A stretch of 64,000 nucleotides of DNA from Zonotrichia leucophrys gambelii (lineage: Eukaryota; Chordata; Aves; Passeriformes; Passerellidae): the NCBI RefSeq assembly GCF_028769735.1, contig NC_088171.1, positions 124,146,533 to 124,210,532 on the forward strand, given 5' to 3'. Numbering within the stretch: the stretch's first letter is position 1; each line of letters opens with the position of its first letter. Below, in pieces: positions 37,101 through 48,265 of the stretch. The notes under the pieces are model-generated. The model was not told the origin of the DNA. It ran no database searches and saw only the letters and a list, made by a program, of their open reading frames with translations. The position numbers and the translations under genes were made by a program.

Positions 37101-40100
37101 GCTCAACTGTTTGATTTTCAACTTTCTGAGTCCCAACTTCTTACCCAAAATATGGTGCTATACCTCCACAGTACACTGCAAATGTCACCTGACTTTGGGG
37201 ATAGGTTGAGACTGAAAAAGCCCTGGGGATAAGGAGTTTATTAATAAAAAACCTACTCTTTAGAATTAGACTTCAACATAAAAGGGGTCCCAACTTTTCC
37301 CTGGTGCCCTACCCACTCACGTGGACTCTGCTTCATTCTGCAGCTTCTGTGATCTTGGAGCAAAGTCAGGCTAGGTGCTGCATAGAAGCTCAGTGTACAA
37401 AATTACCTTCATCCTCTCTCCCTGTCCCACAGGATTAACAGCAGTGTTGCAACAGTACAAATGAGTGAGGAGCAGACATTGTCACCAAAAATTAAATCCG
37501 AGGTGGCACTAGCCCCTGGCAAAGTCTTCTCTAGCCTTTTTCAGTCAGTCAGACATAGCTGTTAAGGGAACATTTTTGGGGATGTGTCAAATGCAATCTC
37601 ATAAAAATCTCCTTTCTGGTGGGAGTTTTAGGTTATAAAAGTTAATGCAATGCAGATAGCTGAGTTGAACAGGCTGCTTCCCAACAGACTGGTATAAAAA
37701 GTATTGCATTATATAAAGCTTGAATCACAGCTTTCTCAGCAACTGCTTAGTACAGACTGGGTATCTATCTCATGAAAGGCAATGAAAATAGTATGGAGAG
37801 AAGGCTGCAGTACCTAGGAGAAGACCTGGCAATAAGATGAGGATTTTGAACCTTTTTTTTTTCCCCATTAAAAAGTATACAGCCAAAATGAAAGCTAAAG
37901 AATAATTTCATTATTGCTCCCTCTTTATTTAAAAAAAAGCATAAAGTCAGACTGTCTCACTAGTACATTATGAAGATACTGATGCAGTTAAAAACAAACA
38001 AACAAAAAACCACAGGGACTTTTCTACCCGGAAACCTGTTGTGTCACTCCTTCAGCTTTGTCCCTGGTGGCAGACCATGGGAATTCCCAGTCCCGGGCCC
38101 CTGTGGCTCTCAGCCAGCCCTGCCATTGAGGCTGTGCTTTCAGCCTGGGATGTTGCTGTGCTGCAGGGGCAGAAAATAACCCTCCAGTCTGTTTCCTGGC
38201 AGGATGAGGTCGGGTCCGAGGGGTCCTGCAAACCTCTGTCAGCACCATGAAGGAGCAGGGAGCCTTCTACCTCCCAGGGAGGAGAGAAAAATTAGACAAA
38301 CTTTGTTTAAACCAGCAACAACCCAAAGAGTCCCATAACATATTTTGCTTTCGTTTCTTTCATGAAGTATCTTAGTCATTCAGGGCTCTCAGAGCTTGAC
38401 GACTGGCTGAGCAGAGTACGTGGGATTTCAGCTGTCTCCTTTGAAGCAGGCATAGATTTAACAGGTGAGGGAATGACAACCACTTAGCTTTACATCTGCA
38501 ATCACACCTCTTGGTGTGCTTGGTTAATTTGGTGCCCCACATCCCAGAACATATTTGTAGCCACCTGGTAGTTCAGCCTCTGGCTTCCTGTGGGAGCTGC
38601 ACCTGCCCCCTGCTCAGCCCATACTGGTTTATGTGGTGGGAAAGGTCTGTGCAGCTGGCACTGAAGTACAGAGGGCCAGACCTTAGAGGTCTATTAGAAG
38701 GGTTTGTCTTCAGAAGAGCTTCTCTTTCTTCTTGCATGGCATTTACAGCACAACACTGACTAATGCACCTTCCCCTGCCCACACCAACCTGGTGGATATT
38801 TGGGTTTGGCCCACAGGTATGTGCACCATTAGCATCTTTACCTATTCCCATCCTTAACAGGGTAAAGTTTAACAATTCTTATTCCTGCTGCTATTTTGGG
38901 GAAGAAAAAGAGTCATTCTGTCATTGCATGCTCCAGAAAACATGAAAGTCTCTAAGGAGCCCAGGCTTCCTGTTACCAATGCCTTAAACTTTGCCCCACC
39001 TTTGGGAAGCACAGGCAGCTAGTGGAAGAATGTCATCCACTCTAACAATTGATTTTCTTATGTACAATAACGTCAGACCTTTTAAATAAAAGGCTGACCT
39101 GTCTCCTTCTAAAATAATTCATCTGTTTTATGGAGTGTTGTTCTGATTATATACAATTCCCACAAGAAGGGAAGTACCTTTAAAATAAGGACTATTCAGT
39201 ACTAGTACAGGATTTCCTCTTGTTGTTGATAGTTTCCTCCTAACAGAAGACGCAATGAATCCCAGAGAAATTCAAAGGGGCAATCTACAGACAGTTAGGC
39301 ATCTACATCATACAGGGAACATTGTTCAATCACATTGATGTTTTCCTGATGAAGTAAAAAACAGATATACCTGCTGTGCAGCATATAAAAGAGTTCCTAC
39401 AGCACACACTGCAGTTCCCTTTGCTACATTTTTAATCACTATCCAATCCCACTAACTTTCACATAATCATCCCTGAACAGCAACAAATGACATTTTTTCT
39501 CTATTCTTCTTTTGCTACTGAAATCCAGCCTCTGAAATGGCCTCTGCTGTTAAAGAAGTCAGGCTTGGTGACAATGAGAGGATTACCCAGTCATTATCAG
39601 CACTATCTACAGCAGATATATAACAAGAAAGAAGTCCTGCGTTCTCTCTACCAGACGACTCAGAAAGAGGCTCCATACTCACCTTCACTAGAAAGGCTCA
39701 TTTCCCACAACTGGTCAGAACATGCACCTGCCATACACATGTAATTGTGAAGGAGACCTCATATCTACATAAATGGCTAATCCATGCTGAGAAACACCAT
39801 ATCAAAACCCAGGAGCTAAGTGGCAGCACTAACAGCTAGGTGGTAGCTGCTGATGAAGGCTGAGTGGCTGCTAGTCACTAGATGCTCTTATCAGTTATTC
39901 TGATGTCTCAAATTCTCTGTCAACTTGGGTCAAGCCCCATCTCATGCTTTAATTCCCTGAGCTCCTTACACTTACTTGACTGGACTGTACAAATGGAATC
40001 AGCACGCCATGCTGTGATGCACTCTTACAGCCACTGATGTCCATCTAGCCCTGGTTTCTCCTTAGCCAGTGGGATGACCCACCAAATTCAATGAAAACAT

Positions 40101-41582
40101 TCACATGAATTGTTTCAGCACCTTATTGGTTTTAAATAACATGCCTCACTGTTTGTATGGTGCTCATACTGAGAAAAATTATGAATACTGAGTACTACCT
40201 TCTCTTCTCTAAATTCTCTACATACTGGCATGCAGCTTATTTTTTCATCTGATGTCAGGTATTTCTGTATCTTTGCCACAGGCAATGCAAACAATGCATC
40301 CCTTCATTCATCTGTTCACAGCTTCAATTTTCCTCTGATCCTACAGATCAGCCTTCCTTCCTCCTCCTGCCATTCTCTTGCAGAGCTGCTTCACCAACTT
40401 TCCTACTCCCAATATCCTTCCATCTGTGAAAGCAGAGCAATCCAGAGCAATGCACGTACCTGTTTAACCTGTTGTTAATGTTTGTGCCTGGGCTTTACAG
40501 CTTACCTTGGAGAAGCCACCTGGAAAGCTCCAAGACGTCTCTTCAGTGAAGAGAGAAAAGTGTGGTCTGCAATGTCCCCCCTGTGCTGAGCTGCCCCAAT
40601 GAGCAGGAGGTGTGCAGAACTGCTTCCAGACATTCCTCCCCTTCCTTGCCACAAGGTTTCACCTGAAATGAGCAGCCTGGTGAAAGACTCTGAAAAGGTC
40701 CAAACAATGTAATGTGGTTAGGGGGTCCACAAGCAGGGCAGAATGCCCCCACTGCTCAGCTGTCCTTAGATAAGCCCCTCCTGCATTATACAGCTGTGTT
40801 ACATGATTTGTTGAGATAAAAAGTAAAAAACAGCAGGAAGGGAACCTACCTCTAAGAACTTTGCTGGGAAGGCTTGGGCAGACTGCACACTGCACGGGTC
40901 AGAGCAAAGCAATTTGTTTGGTCCACTCCTTCAAGCTGCATGAATAATCAGTAGAATTTGCTAGACAAAAAACTTCACAGGACTAGGTGGAAAAAGAGAA
41001 CAACATCTAATACCCAAGCACTTCCTTAATAAAAGCCTTCACCAAATGAGCATTTCAGACTCCCAAAAGACACCTTCGAGGATCTGTATCTTCCAAGGCA
41101 CTGGCATTTCAACATTTATGACTGCAGACGCTATTATATTGCAAGCATGAGTCAATGCCCACATCTCCTGGCTCCAGAAGAAAGGGATTGTTCTAATTTT
41201 TATTTATAAGCTGGGCAAGAGGAGAGAGAGTAATTCGGTTACAGGCAAAGCACACACAGACCCTGCAAGGTTAGGTAGGCTGGTTAACACATGAACATAT
41301 TTGTGCCTTGGTGTACTGAGTCACAAACACCACAATCCATCTCTGCATCCTTTCATGTAAGGCCTCAGAAAAGGGCTGTGTACATAATTTTTGTTGCCTT
41401 CCAGCACAAAGCCCGTGGCCTCTACATCATTCACTAGAGAATTCCAGAGCCATGTAGAGCGTGTTGCAATCCAAACTGGAAGTTTCTGGCAATAAACATT
41501 TGTGAGTATGCACACAGTATAAAACAGGAAGAAGGATTTCAGTTTATCTGTGTTCACTTGAGCTTATTTGTTGCTTGGGAAG

Positions 41583-41603
41583 AAAAAAAAAAAAAAAAAA
41601 AAA
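41583..41603 (+). repeat. Poly(A) tract, about 21 bases
   Basis: A simple adenine run in the spacer between STMN2 and HEY1, with no associated element recognised. Confidence 0.9.
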
Positions 41604-44036
41604 GCCTGGCAGACTTCCCACCACTATGCAATAGTCTAGGAAGGCTCCTGTCACCTGGGGACTCACATGCTGATGTGTGAGTGAAGAGAGCAATAGGCAG
41701 GATTCATGGGGTTTTCAGCAGGATCCTAATAAACTCTGTCATGCTACTAGTGTTAAGACAGGAGCGCTGAACAGAAAGTGTCCTAAGACCTACTGACAGC
41801 TTCTGTCCAAAAGCTAAAAAATGTCACTTTGATCAGCTATTCCGTTACGCCAAAGCACAGAATGGATTTCCAGAGGTTTGTATCTGGTTTTGTGCAGCAT
41901 TTACCAGCCTTTTAAATTCATTCTGCACTCCACGCCAGCTTCCTTAATAAAGGAGGATAGTATTAGCTTATATGCAGTACCACATCATCTTACATCCTGC
42001 ACAAAGCTTTAGCCTGAGGATTTCCAGATGGACACATTTCATCCAAAGCAATTGAAGATCGTTGGGGGGTCATAGGATCAAGGCACATATGCATTTCCTT
42101 TCTTTTCCAGCATCCCTCTGGTTAAGCTTGTGCTCCTGAATTGCTCTTTTGCAATAGGGTAAACAAGTAAACCTTTTGGACTCTGGAGATATCTATGGCC
42201 TAAAGAACCAAGCTTATTTTGCCTTTCTCAGTTTCTCTTTAGAAACCTACCATCCTGTAGGAAAGAAAAAATAGCAGAATGTCTCAGAATTGTAGTTTTT
42301 AAGAAATAACAGCATTTATCATTCATGGAGAAAATTTCCAACTGTAACTGCCTCTTGAGGAAAGGAGACCAAACGCTGTCATACCTGTTTCACTGCTGGC
42401 AAAACAGATGTATATGAAGTGATTGCTAAGACAGATTTACAAAGTTGGCAGTAGCCCTGGACTTACAATCCTGGTGTTTCAGCTTCTGGGCCATGCATTT
42501 CCCATTTGAATTACTAGTTTTTGTGAGTTGCTAGAATTCATTCATTTCTTTCTATGATAACAATCAGTAGATTTTTGAATCCCTAAAAATGAATACAGAA
42601 TTACTGCAAAAGTTGAATTAGTACTTTTCGTTAATACCTTTGCCATTGGTAATAGAAAGAGAAGACAGTGGATATAGAGACAAACACCAGCAGCAAAACT
42701 TTTATTGCAGTCTGCTTCTGAAGTCCATTCAAGGGTAGGACAGTGGGACAAAAATAATTATAGGGGTCTTTCTACACAAAAGAGCCAGCTATTTAGAGGG
42801 AGGCAAAGTCATTTGAATGTCAATGAAATAACCATTAAAAGGCTGAGAAGCATTGCCATTTATTAAAAGATCTAAAGAATAGTTGCGTGCACTATAGCAA
42901 TCTTCTAGGTAGGAGTTGTTAATTTGCTATAAAAACCTGTTAGGGACAGGGCAGAGCGTAATTAAACAGGAGACAATACACACTGTGAAAGGAAACTGGA
43001 TTTGGAATTTTACAGCCTCTTATTTCAGGTTTCTACATGAAATACTATGCTCTATAATCTCTCCTTAATAACACCTATGTATTTCTAGCTCCCACAGTGT
43101 TTTGCATTTCATTTCTAGCAGTGGTCTCTTACAGCCCCAGAAGGAAGGTAAAACAAGGTTACGCACTTGAATGCTCTCCCGCTCTTTCCAGCCTCACAGC
43201 AACCCTTCTTCCAAGAAAGTCTCTCATCAATGCCACTCCTTAATTGGCCCGAGAGCCCCTCTTTAAACAAAGCTCTCCTCTCCCACAGGGCCGAGTTCTT
43301 TCTGCTATTCTGGCACAGCTAAATCCAGACAAGGATGTGCCATTTACCAAAACAAGTGCACTATAAATTCAAATGTGCAGGAAAGAAGTAAAGTACTTCC
43401 AGAAGTTCTGCAGGTAGGACAGACTGCACAGGAGAAAACCTATCTGCCTGTAATCCTGCCAGGTTTTTACTTCAAGCAAAGGTGTTAGACACTGGTGGTA
43501 GCACTCAGAAACAAATACAGGATCAGTCAGAGACCTGGGGTAGATTCTGCACTAATGAACTGAATGTGGTCTGAACCTCATTCTAACATACAAAACTTCA
43601 TTCCAGAGCTACAGGACAGATAACAAGTTCATGAGTTACACAGAAAAGGACTTTGTATTTGTAAAGATGATCACTTTTTAATGCTAATATAAGTCACTAA
43701 GAATATTCAAGTGCAGTGCAGCTTTAACCTCTTCTTTAGCAGAAACCCTCCTATCTTCACTACCTGCCCACGCACTGCCAGGCACATAAAAGTGATATGC
43801 AAAAGAAATCCTACATTTTCCTTCCCTTGACTGTTACTCCAAGGCACTGTGGTTCTTCATGTACTCAGCTAGCAAAGCTACACATGCCGTAATATCTGAG
43901 AAAAGAGCAAATACAAATGGCCACAGCAGGACTAAGTAGCAATCGTTCAGTATCTCCTGGGACACCCACAGGCACAGAATTCTCCACTGATATATATCAG
44001 ACAAGTATGTCATTTAAAATACTTTGTTCTTTCTCC

Positions 44037-44042
44037 TTTATT
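44037..44042 (-). terminator. HEY1: HEY1 distal poly(A) signal AATAAA (candidate, preferred)
   Basis: Reads TTTATT on the + strand. It is about 1.2 kb after the stop codon. Confidence 0.5.
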
Positions 44043-45012
44043 TAGCCACAACACAGATACAAGAGCAGGCGAACCCCTTCCAGTGGAACTCACTCAATAA
44101 ACCTGTTCAGATCAAGATTCTCATGAAATCAAGCAAAATATATGTACATGCACACACTCTCAGGCACACGAGAACACAGCAGAACCCTTAAAAAATGAAG
44201 AGTGGCACTTAACTGCACCTAAAGCACAATGGAAACATCACCTGCTTAGGATGCATCTGTTAAACAAGGCTGTGCACTGAACAGGTTCCCACTGTACCAT
44301 TCCACTGGCTACTTAAATACCAGCATCAACTGTTTCAGATGAAAATATGAAGCTGACAGAGAAGAGTCTGACCTCAGATACCCAAGAATTCAGGCTAGCA
44401 GAACAATTACTCCACTGTAACTCAAAGCAGGATCTGGCCCTATGGAATGAAGATGCATGTGACTGGCTGGGAGATTACTGCAGGTGACAACTTTAATTCC
44501 CAAACCCACCACCAATACAGCATGCAATTTGACTTTTGTGCCCTCCCCACTCACACTGCTCCTTTTGATGGAAGAAATAGTGTAATGGTTCTAAGAAGTG
44601 AGTAAATATCTACTAGGGACTAGAGTAAGATTGTCAAATATACCAAATGGCTTCAGAAGAAAGAGGAATTGGGCTCTTAGATAAAGCTGGTCAAGCAGGT
44701 CCATCTGATTTGTCAACGCTTTGCTCAGAAATATACGACTCAAATATAGTTTACAAAAAGAGTAATTCTTTATAGAACATCTCAGTGTCAAAATACTAAC
44801 AAAAACACAGCTTGTAAATTCTGAGAAGAATGATCTTGGAAAAATTAGTAACAAAACTAAGTCATCGCTAACAATAATAGGTGGTATCTCTTCATAAAAA
44901 GCCAGTCTGATGTACTCAGGAAAAATGAAACATTTGAAACAAACTGTTTACAAAAGTGACTGAAATGCCCAGCAGAGATCTAACACAAATGTTATCAAAC
45001 CACTATTGTAAT

Positions 45013-45018
45013 TTTATT
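45013..45018 (-). terminator. HEY1: HEY1 proximal poly(A) signal AATAAA (candidate)
   Basis: Reads TTTATT on the + strand within ATTTTATTTTT, about 230 bases after the stop codon. It may be used for a short isoform or may be a chance match in A/T-rich sequence. Confidence 0.35.
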
Positions 45019-45244
45019 TTTGGACAACTTCAGCAACTATCAAAAAAAAAAACCAAACAAACAACCTGTTAATACAAAAATGTAGAAAACAAAAAGAAAA
45101 ATCCAATGAGACAGTTTTTAGACAAACTCAGTTAAGGTGAAGCTGTACCTTTGTCCCAGTTACTAAGAACTTCAACTGTAAGGGTGGCACAACCCAGCTC
45201 AGCTAGGTCTATAGGCTTTCCCACCCTTGCTCAAGAGTCAGCCC

Positions 45245-45828
45245 TCAGAAGGCGCCAATCTCAGTCCCCCAGGGTCTGTAGGGTTTGCTGAGCGCCGCTG
45301 ACTGCGTTGGTGTCGATGGGCTCAGCACGTTGGGGGACAGCAGATGAAAGGAGCCAAACGAGAAGGGGAACGCAGACAAAGATGCCATGGAGGAGAGAAG
45401 AGGAGGAGACAGTTTGGTGGTAGATGTGACCACGGGGAGCACTGGTCCGACGCTGCCATTTGGGGGCACTCTGAGTGAGGGAGTTTCAGCATGTGGGGCA
45501 GCAATTCTGGTCTGGTGATGTGGTTCTGTGGGAGATCCTGTAGTACTGGTGTTACCGTGCCCGTTTTGAGCCAGCAGCAACGGGTGAGGTAAGTGAGGGT
45601 GATGTCCAAAGGCGCTGCCCCAAGGAATGTGTCCAATGCCGGCGTGAGCACTGCTCGCCGCCTCCCGCTGAGAGGCGTAGTTGTTGAGATGAGACACGAG
45701 CCGCACCCGCAGGGGGTCAGAGGCATCCAGACCCTCTATGATACTCAGGTATCGAGCAACCTCAGCCAGGCACTCTCGAAACCCGAGACTCCGGTAGTCC
45801 ATAGCCAAAGCGTGAGCATCAAAATAAC
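45245..45828 (-). CDS. HEY1: HEY1 exon 5 (residues 112-305): Orange domain and C-terminal tail
   Basis: The acceptor CTTAG precedes 45828, and GT completes the Gly112 codon begun in exon 4. The exon encodes [13 protein letters not shown], the Orange helices, a His/Pro/Ser-rich linker and the C-terminal YRPW then GTEIGAF. The stop TGA is at 45247-45245. The linker has several substitutions relative to mammals, while the Orange domain and tail are nearly unchanged; both comparisons are from memory. Confidence 0.98.
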
Positions 45829-47238
45829 CTAAGAGAAAAGAACAGAGAATGAAGTCTTAAGATGTTGTTTTCTAGTCATTGTCTACGAGTAGCCTCCCCA
45901 CTCCACCCTCCCCTATAAGCATATTTCAGTTGGATGTGGTTAGTATTCCCAACCATAGACTAGCTGCCAAGCTCTTTTTTTTTTCTTCCTTTTTTGTTTA
46001 ACAAGCTTTTCTTTTATATCTGTGCTGTGATGCTGCAAGTCCCAAGACCAGGCACAAACTGCCATTTTTAAACTGGAATTACCCACTGACACTGGAGGAA
46101 AGTATTTTTGTTCCTTCCGTTTGTCTCCCTTGTGCAAGTTAAACCACAGCACACAGAAATTCATTAGAAACACAAGTCCTAACTTATCAGGGGAGACTTG
46201 AGCAGGCAAAGTACTTTTTTCTTAAAAGGGCCTTTCAGCATTTTACTTATTTCATCCTGTATTTTTTCCTAGTTTTGTTCTGAACTTTCAGAAAATTAGA
46301 GAAACAAGCATTAGACACCAACAATAACTGCTTTCCAAGCTGCCAAAAGCTGATTCACTTCTCAATGCTGACACACTGCTAGAGAGACGTAGTCACTCTC
46401 CTCTAGAACAACTCTCTCCTCACAGCTAGCACTGCAAAACCTTTCAGTGCAAGTGATGCCACAAATCTTGTGAAGTAGAGAAAGTCCCTCGTTCGTGATG
46501 AAGCGTAAAAGAGCTGCCGTTCACATTCTGCAGGCACTGTCAATGCTCGGGAATGCGCTCCTCTCCCAGCAGCCTCCCTGCAGGGCTGCTGACTCTGTCA
46601 CGCACAAAACTTTACCTTTCCCTCCTGCTGTATGCAGCATTTTCAGGTGATCGACAGTCATCTGCAGAATCTCTGCTTTTTCCAGCTTGGCTGATCCCTA
46701 GGAGAGAAGGGAAGGCACGAAACGTTTCAGGCAGCACCAGAGACCTTTCCGAGGGGTGACGCTCCCTCCCGGGCAGGGATGGGGGGCACCGGAGGGTCGC
46801 TGGGCGCTACCTGCTTCTCAAAGGCGCTGGGCACCAGCCTCCTCAGCTCGGACAGGCTGTTGTTGATGCGGTCGCGGCGGCGCTTCTCGATGATCTAGGG
46901 CAGAGAGCGGGGTCAGCGGGGCCGTGCCGGGCTGCGGGGAGCCGCGGCCGGCCGGCGGGCACTCACCCCTCGGCGCCTCTTCCTGGCCAGGATCTGCGAG
47001 GTGGTGGAGGGAGACATGGAGCCCGCGGCCGAGCTGAGGTTCCTGCGGGGAGCAGCGGGACACGGTCACCGCGGGGGTTCGGGGGTGCCGGGGCTCCGCG
47101 GCGCGGAGGGGAGGTGGGGGGCGCGGCGCAGCCCGCCGGAGCTCACCCATTCTCGTCCGCGCTCTCCTTCTCCACCTCGACGGCCTCATCCAGCTCCTCG
47201 CTGTCCGACGAGCTGTACTCGGGGTGCGCCCGCTTCAT
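45245..47238 (-). CDS. HEY1: HEY1 bHLH-Orange transcriptional repressor, complete, 5 coding exons
   Basis: HEY1 is a nuclear repressor induced directly by Notch/RBPJ that acts in heart, vessel, somite and neural development. Coding exons are 47238-47147, 47042-46967, 46894-46811, 46697-46616 and 45828-45245, giving 305 aa (human 304 from memory; the extra residue is a second Glu in SDSEELDE). The basic region RKRRRG has glycine (G56) where Hairy/E(spl) proteins have proline, the hallmark of the HEY subfamily. HLH follows to about residue 110. The Orange domain is about residues 122-162 ([10 protein letters not shown] to SHLNNY). The C-terminus has YRPW (295-298) and ends TEIGAF. All introns are GT/AG with consistent phases. 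The start is the ATG at 47238, with G at -3. It is transcribed from a CpG island and runs toward STMN2. Confidence 0.98.
45829..46615 (-). other. HEY1: HEY1 intron 4
   Basis: A 787-bp phase 1 intron and the only long one in the gene. Donor GTAAAG, acceptor TTCTCTTAG. No repeat or exon was recognised in it. Confidence 0.95.
46616..46697 (-). CDS. HEY1: HEY1 exon 4 (residues 85-112)
   Basis: Encodes [19 protein letters not shown] and then MLHTAGGK, which is the end of the loop and helix 2 of the HLH dimerisation domain. The last base starts the Gly112 codon. The acceptor is CTCCTAG and the donor GTAAAG. Confidence 0.98.
46811..46894 (-). CDS. HEY1: HEY1 exon 3 (residues 57-84)
   Basis: Exactly 28 codons. 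It reads [19 protein letters not shown] and then LVPSAFEKQ: the end of the basic region, helix 1 and the start of the loop. The flanking introns are only 72 and 113 bp. The donor GTAGCG is less canonical downstream than the other donors. Confidence 0.98.
46967..47042 (-). CDS. HEY1: HEY1 exon 2 (residues 31-56)
   Basis: Completes Gly31 and reads [19 protein letters not shown] and then RKRRRG, ending on the subfamily-defining G56 of the basic DNA-binding region. The acceptor is CCCCGCAG and the donor GTGAGT. Confidence 0.98.
47147..47238 (-). CDS. HEY1: HEY1 exon 1 coding part (residues 1-31)
   Basis: Reads [19 protein letters not shown] and then [12 protein letters not shown], with the donor GTGAGC splitting the Gly31 codon. 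The start is fixed by homology to the mammalian N-terminus and by a good context (G at -3). The same frame remains open upstream, as noted under findings. Confidence 0.97.
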
Positions 47239-47368
47239 GGCACCGACGGCGGGGCCGGGGGCGGCGGGGCGCGGGCGGCCCTCGGGGAGGCGGCGGGCGG
47301 CGGGGCGCGGCAGGAGCGCGCCCAGAGCGCGTCCCGCGCCTCGCCCGGCGCCCGTCTCTCCCATGGAG

Positions 47369-47376
47369 TTCCCACG
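47369..47376 (-). promoter_or_regulatory. RBPJ (CSL) consensus site, proximal
   Basis: CGTGGGAA on the minus strand, a perfect match to the high-affinity RBPJ consensus YGTGGGAA. It lies about 130 bases upstream of the HEY1 ATG. HEY1 is a known direct Notch target, so a functional role is plausible, though the site could also fall within the 5' UTR. Confidence 0.65.
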
Positions 47377-47432
47377 CCTGGCGGGCGGGCAGGAGGCAGC
47401 GGGCAGAGGCAGGGAGGGACGGAGGGAAGCAG

Positions 47433-47488
47433 GGATGGATGGATGGATGGATGGACAGATGGATGGAGGGATGGAGGGAGGGAGGGAT
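47433..47488 (+). repeat. Imperfect (GGAT)n/(GGGA)n tetranucleotide array
   Basis: GGAT repeats grading into GGAG/GGGA units within the HEY1 CpG island. The same unit recurs 210 bases further upstream. It generates artefactual open frames of Met-Asp-Gly-Trp repeats. Confidence 0.95.
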
Positions 47489-47660
47489 GCGGAGGCGGCG
47501 GGCACGGACGCAGCCCGGCAGAGCACGCCCGCCGCCGCCCGCCGCACAGCACCGCCACGCGCGGGGCCCGCCCGCCCCCATTGGCCGCCGCCGCCGCCGC
47601 CCCAGCCAATCGCCGCCTGTCGCTGCCGAGGCCACGCCCCCATCGCGGGGGAGGTGCGGC

Positions 47661-47668
47661 CGTGGGAA
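47661..47668 (+). promoter_or_regulatory. RBPJ (CSL) consensus site, distal promoter
   Basis: CGTGGGAA on the + strand, about 425 bases upstream of the HEY1 ATG and in the opposite orientation to the proximal site. The spacing of about 290 bases is far larger than the 15-17 base spacing of a classical paired Su(H) site. Confidence 0.65.
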
Positions 47669-47696
47669 CGCGGCGGGGAGCGCGGCGGGGGGGGGA

Positions 47697-47773
47697 ATGG
47701 ATGGATGGATGGATGGACGGACAGACAGACAGACGGACGGATGGATGGATGGACGGACGGACGGACGGATGGA
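47697..47773 (+). repeat. Compound (GGAT)n(GGAC)n(AGAC)n tetranucleotide array
   Basis: A mosaic of ATGG, ACGG and ACAG units in blocks, directly after a run of nine G at 47687-47695. It lies at the upstream edge of the HEY1 CpG island. Confidence 0.95.
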
Positions 47774-47982
47774 AAGGGCATGTCCCCAGCTGGGGAGCCG
47801 GTGTGGGTGCTGTGTGGATGGACAGGACAGGGCAGCACCCTCGGGGCTCCCGCCAGCCCTTCTGCCAGCCACTCCTGCTGGGGTCCCGAGCAGCCCGAGC
47901 CCAGCGGAATCGCTGCACCCTGCAGAGGCTGATGAAGCTTCTGGGGGCTTCCCTAAGGGCCTGGGAGAGCTGAGTGAGTACA

Positions 47983-48265
47983 GTCACAGAATAAATGAGG
48001 TTAGAAGAGACACGACAGACCAGACAATGGCTAGTGCCACACTAAGTGCCACATCCACTCTTTTCCTAAACACCTCCAGGTATGGTGACTCCACCACCTC
48101 CCTGGCAGCCCATTCCAGGTATCACCTTTGCTGTGAAAAAATACCTCCCCATGTCCAACCTGAACTTCACCTGGCACAGCTTAAGACTGTGTCCTAGTAT
48201 CCTGTCATTGATTGCCTGGGAGGATATGCTGATCCCCACCTGGCTACAAGTTCCTTTCAGGGAGT
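47983..48265 (-). mobile_element. CR1 LINE fragment, antisense orientation
   Basis: It starts with CAGTCACAGAATAAATGAGG, the reverse-complemented CR1 terminus, then 'ccaggtatggtgactccacc', 'ccctggcagcccattccagg', 'tgtccaacctgaacttcacc' and 'ctgtcattgattgcctggga'. It lies about 750 bases upstream of the HEY1 start, just outside the CpG island, and shares its subfamily blocks with the element at 23632-23935. Confidence 0.92.

Larger units (their letters stand above)
21176..44019. other. STMN2-HEY1 convergent intergenic region (non-coding)
   Basis: About 23 kb between the inferred 3' ends of two genes that face each other. I found no supported coding exon or RNA gene. The longer open frames (for example at 22212-22652, 26413-26874 and 27970-28509) lack recognisable domains and sit in G+C-richer segments where stop codons are rare. 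Recognisable contents are listed separately: CR1 fragments, one solo LTR, poly(A) tracts and microsatellites. A small CpG-rich patch lies at about 35320-35360, with no gene attached to it. Confidence 0.75.
44020..45244 (-). other. HEY1: HEY1 3' UTR (extent inferred)
   Basis: Sequence downstream (lower coordinates) of the HEY1 stop codon. It is set to end just past the minus-strand AATAAA at 44042-44037, which gives about 1.2 kb, similar to the length I recall for human HEY1. A closer hexamer at 45018-45013 would give only about 0.23 kb. The sequence alone does not show which is used. Confidence 0.55.
47239..47700 (-). promoter_or_regulatory. HEY1: HEY1 5' UTR and CpG-island promoter region
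   Basis: A very G+C- and CpG-rich block upstream of the HEY1 start. It has no evident TATA box. There are two CCAAT boxes (minus strand at 47584-47580, plus strand at 47606-47610), GC/CACCC boxes such as CCACGCCCC at 47632-47640, a CACGCG class C-type site at 47556-47561, and two RBPJ sites listed separately. The transcription start cannot be placed from sequence; the most likely zone is 47300-47560. Confidence 0.75.

Noticed and set aside
47114..47932. Other long overlapping frames on both strands of the HEY1 CpG island
   Set aside because: All six frames are nearly stop-free here because of G+C richness and repeat arrays. Only the HEY1 exons show homology and splice sites.
47001..48197. 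398-codon open frame on the + strand opposite the HEY1 5' exons and CpG island
   Set aside because: It is antisense to HEY1 coding exons, and its sequence is dominated by Met-Asp-Gly-Trp repeats from the tetranucleotide arrays and by Arg/Gly/Pro from CpG-rich DNA. It ends in a CR1 fragment. Long stop-free frames are expected in such sequence.
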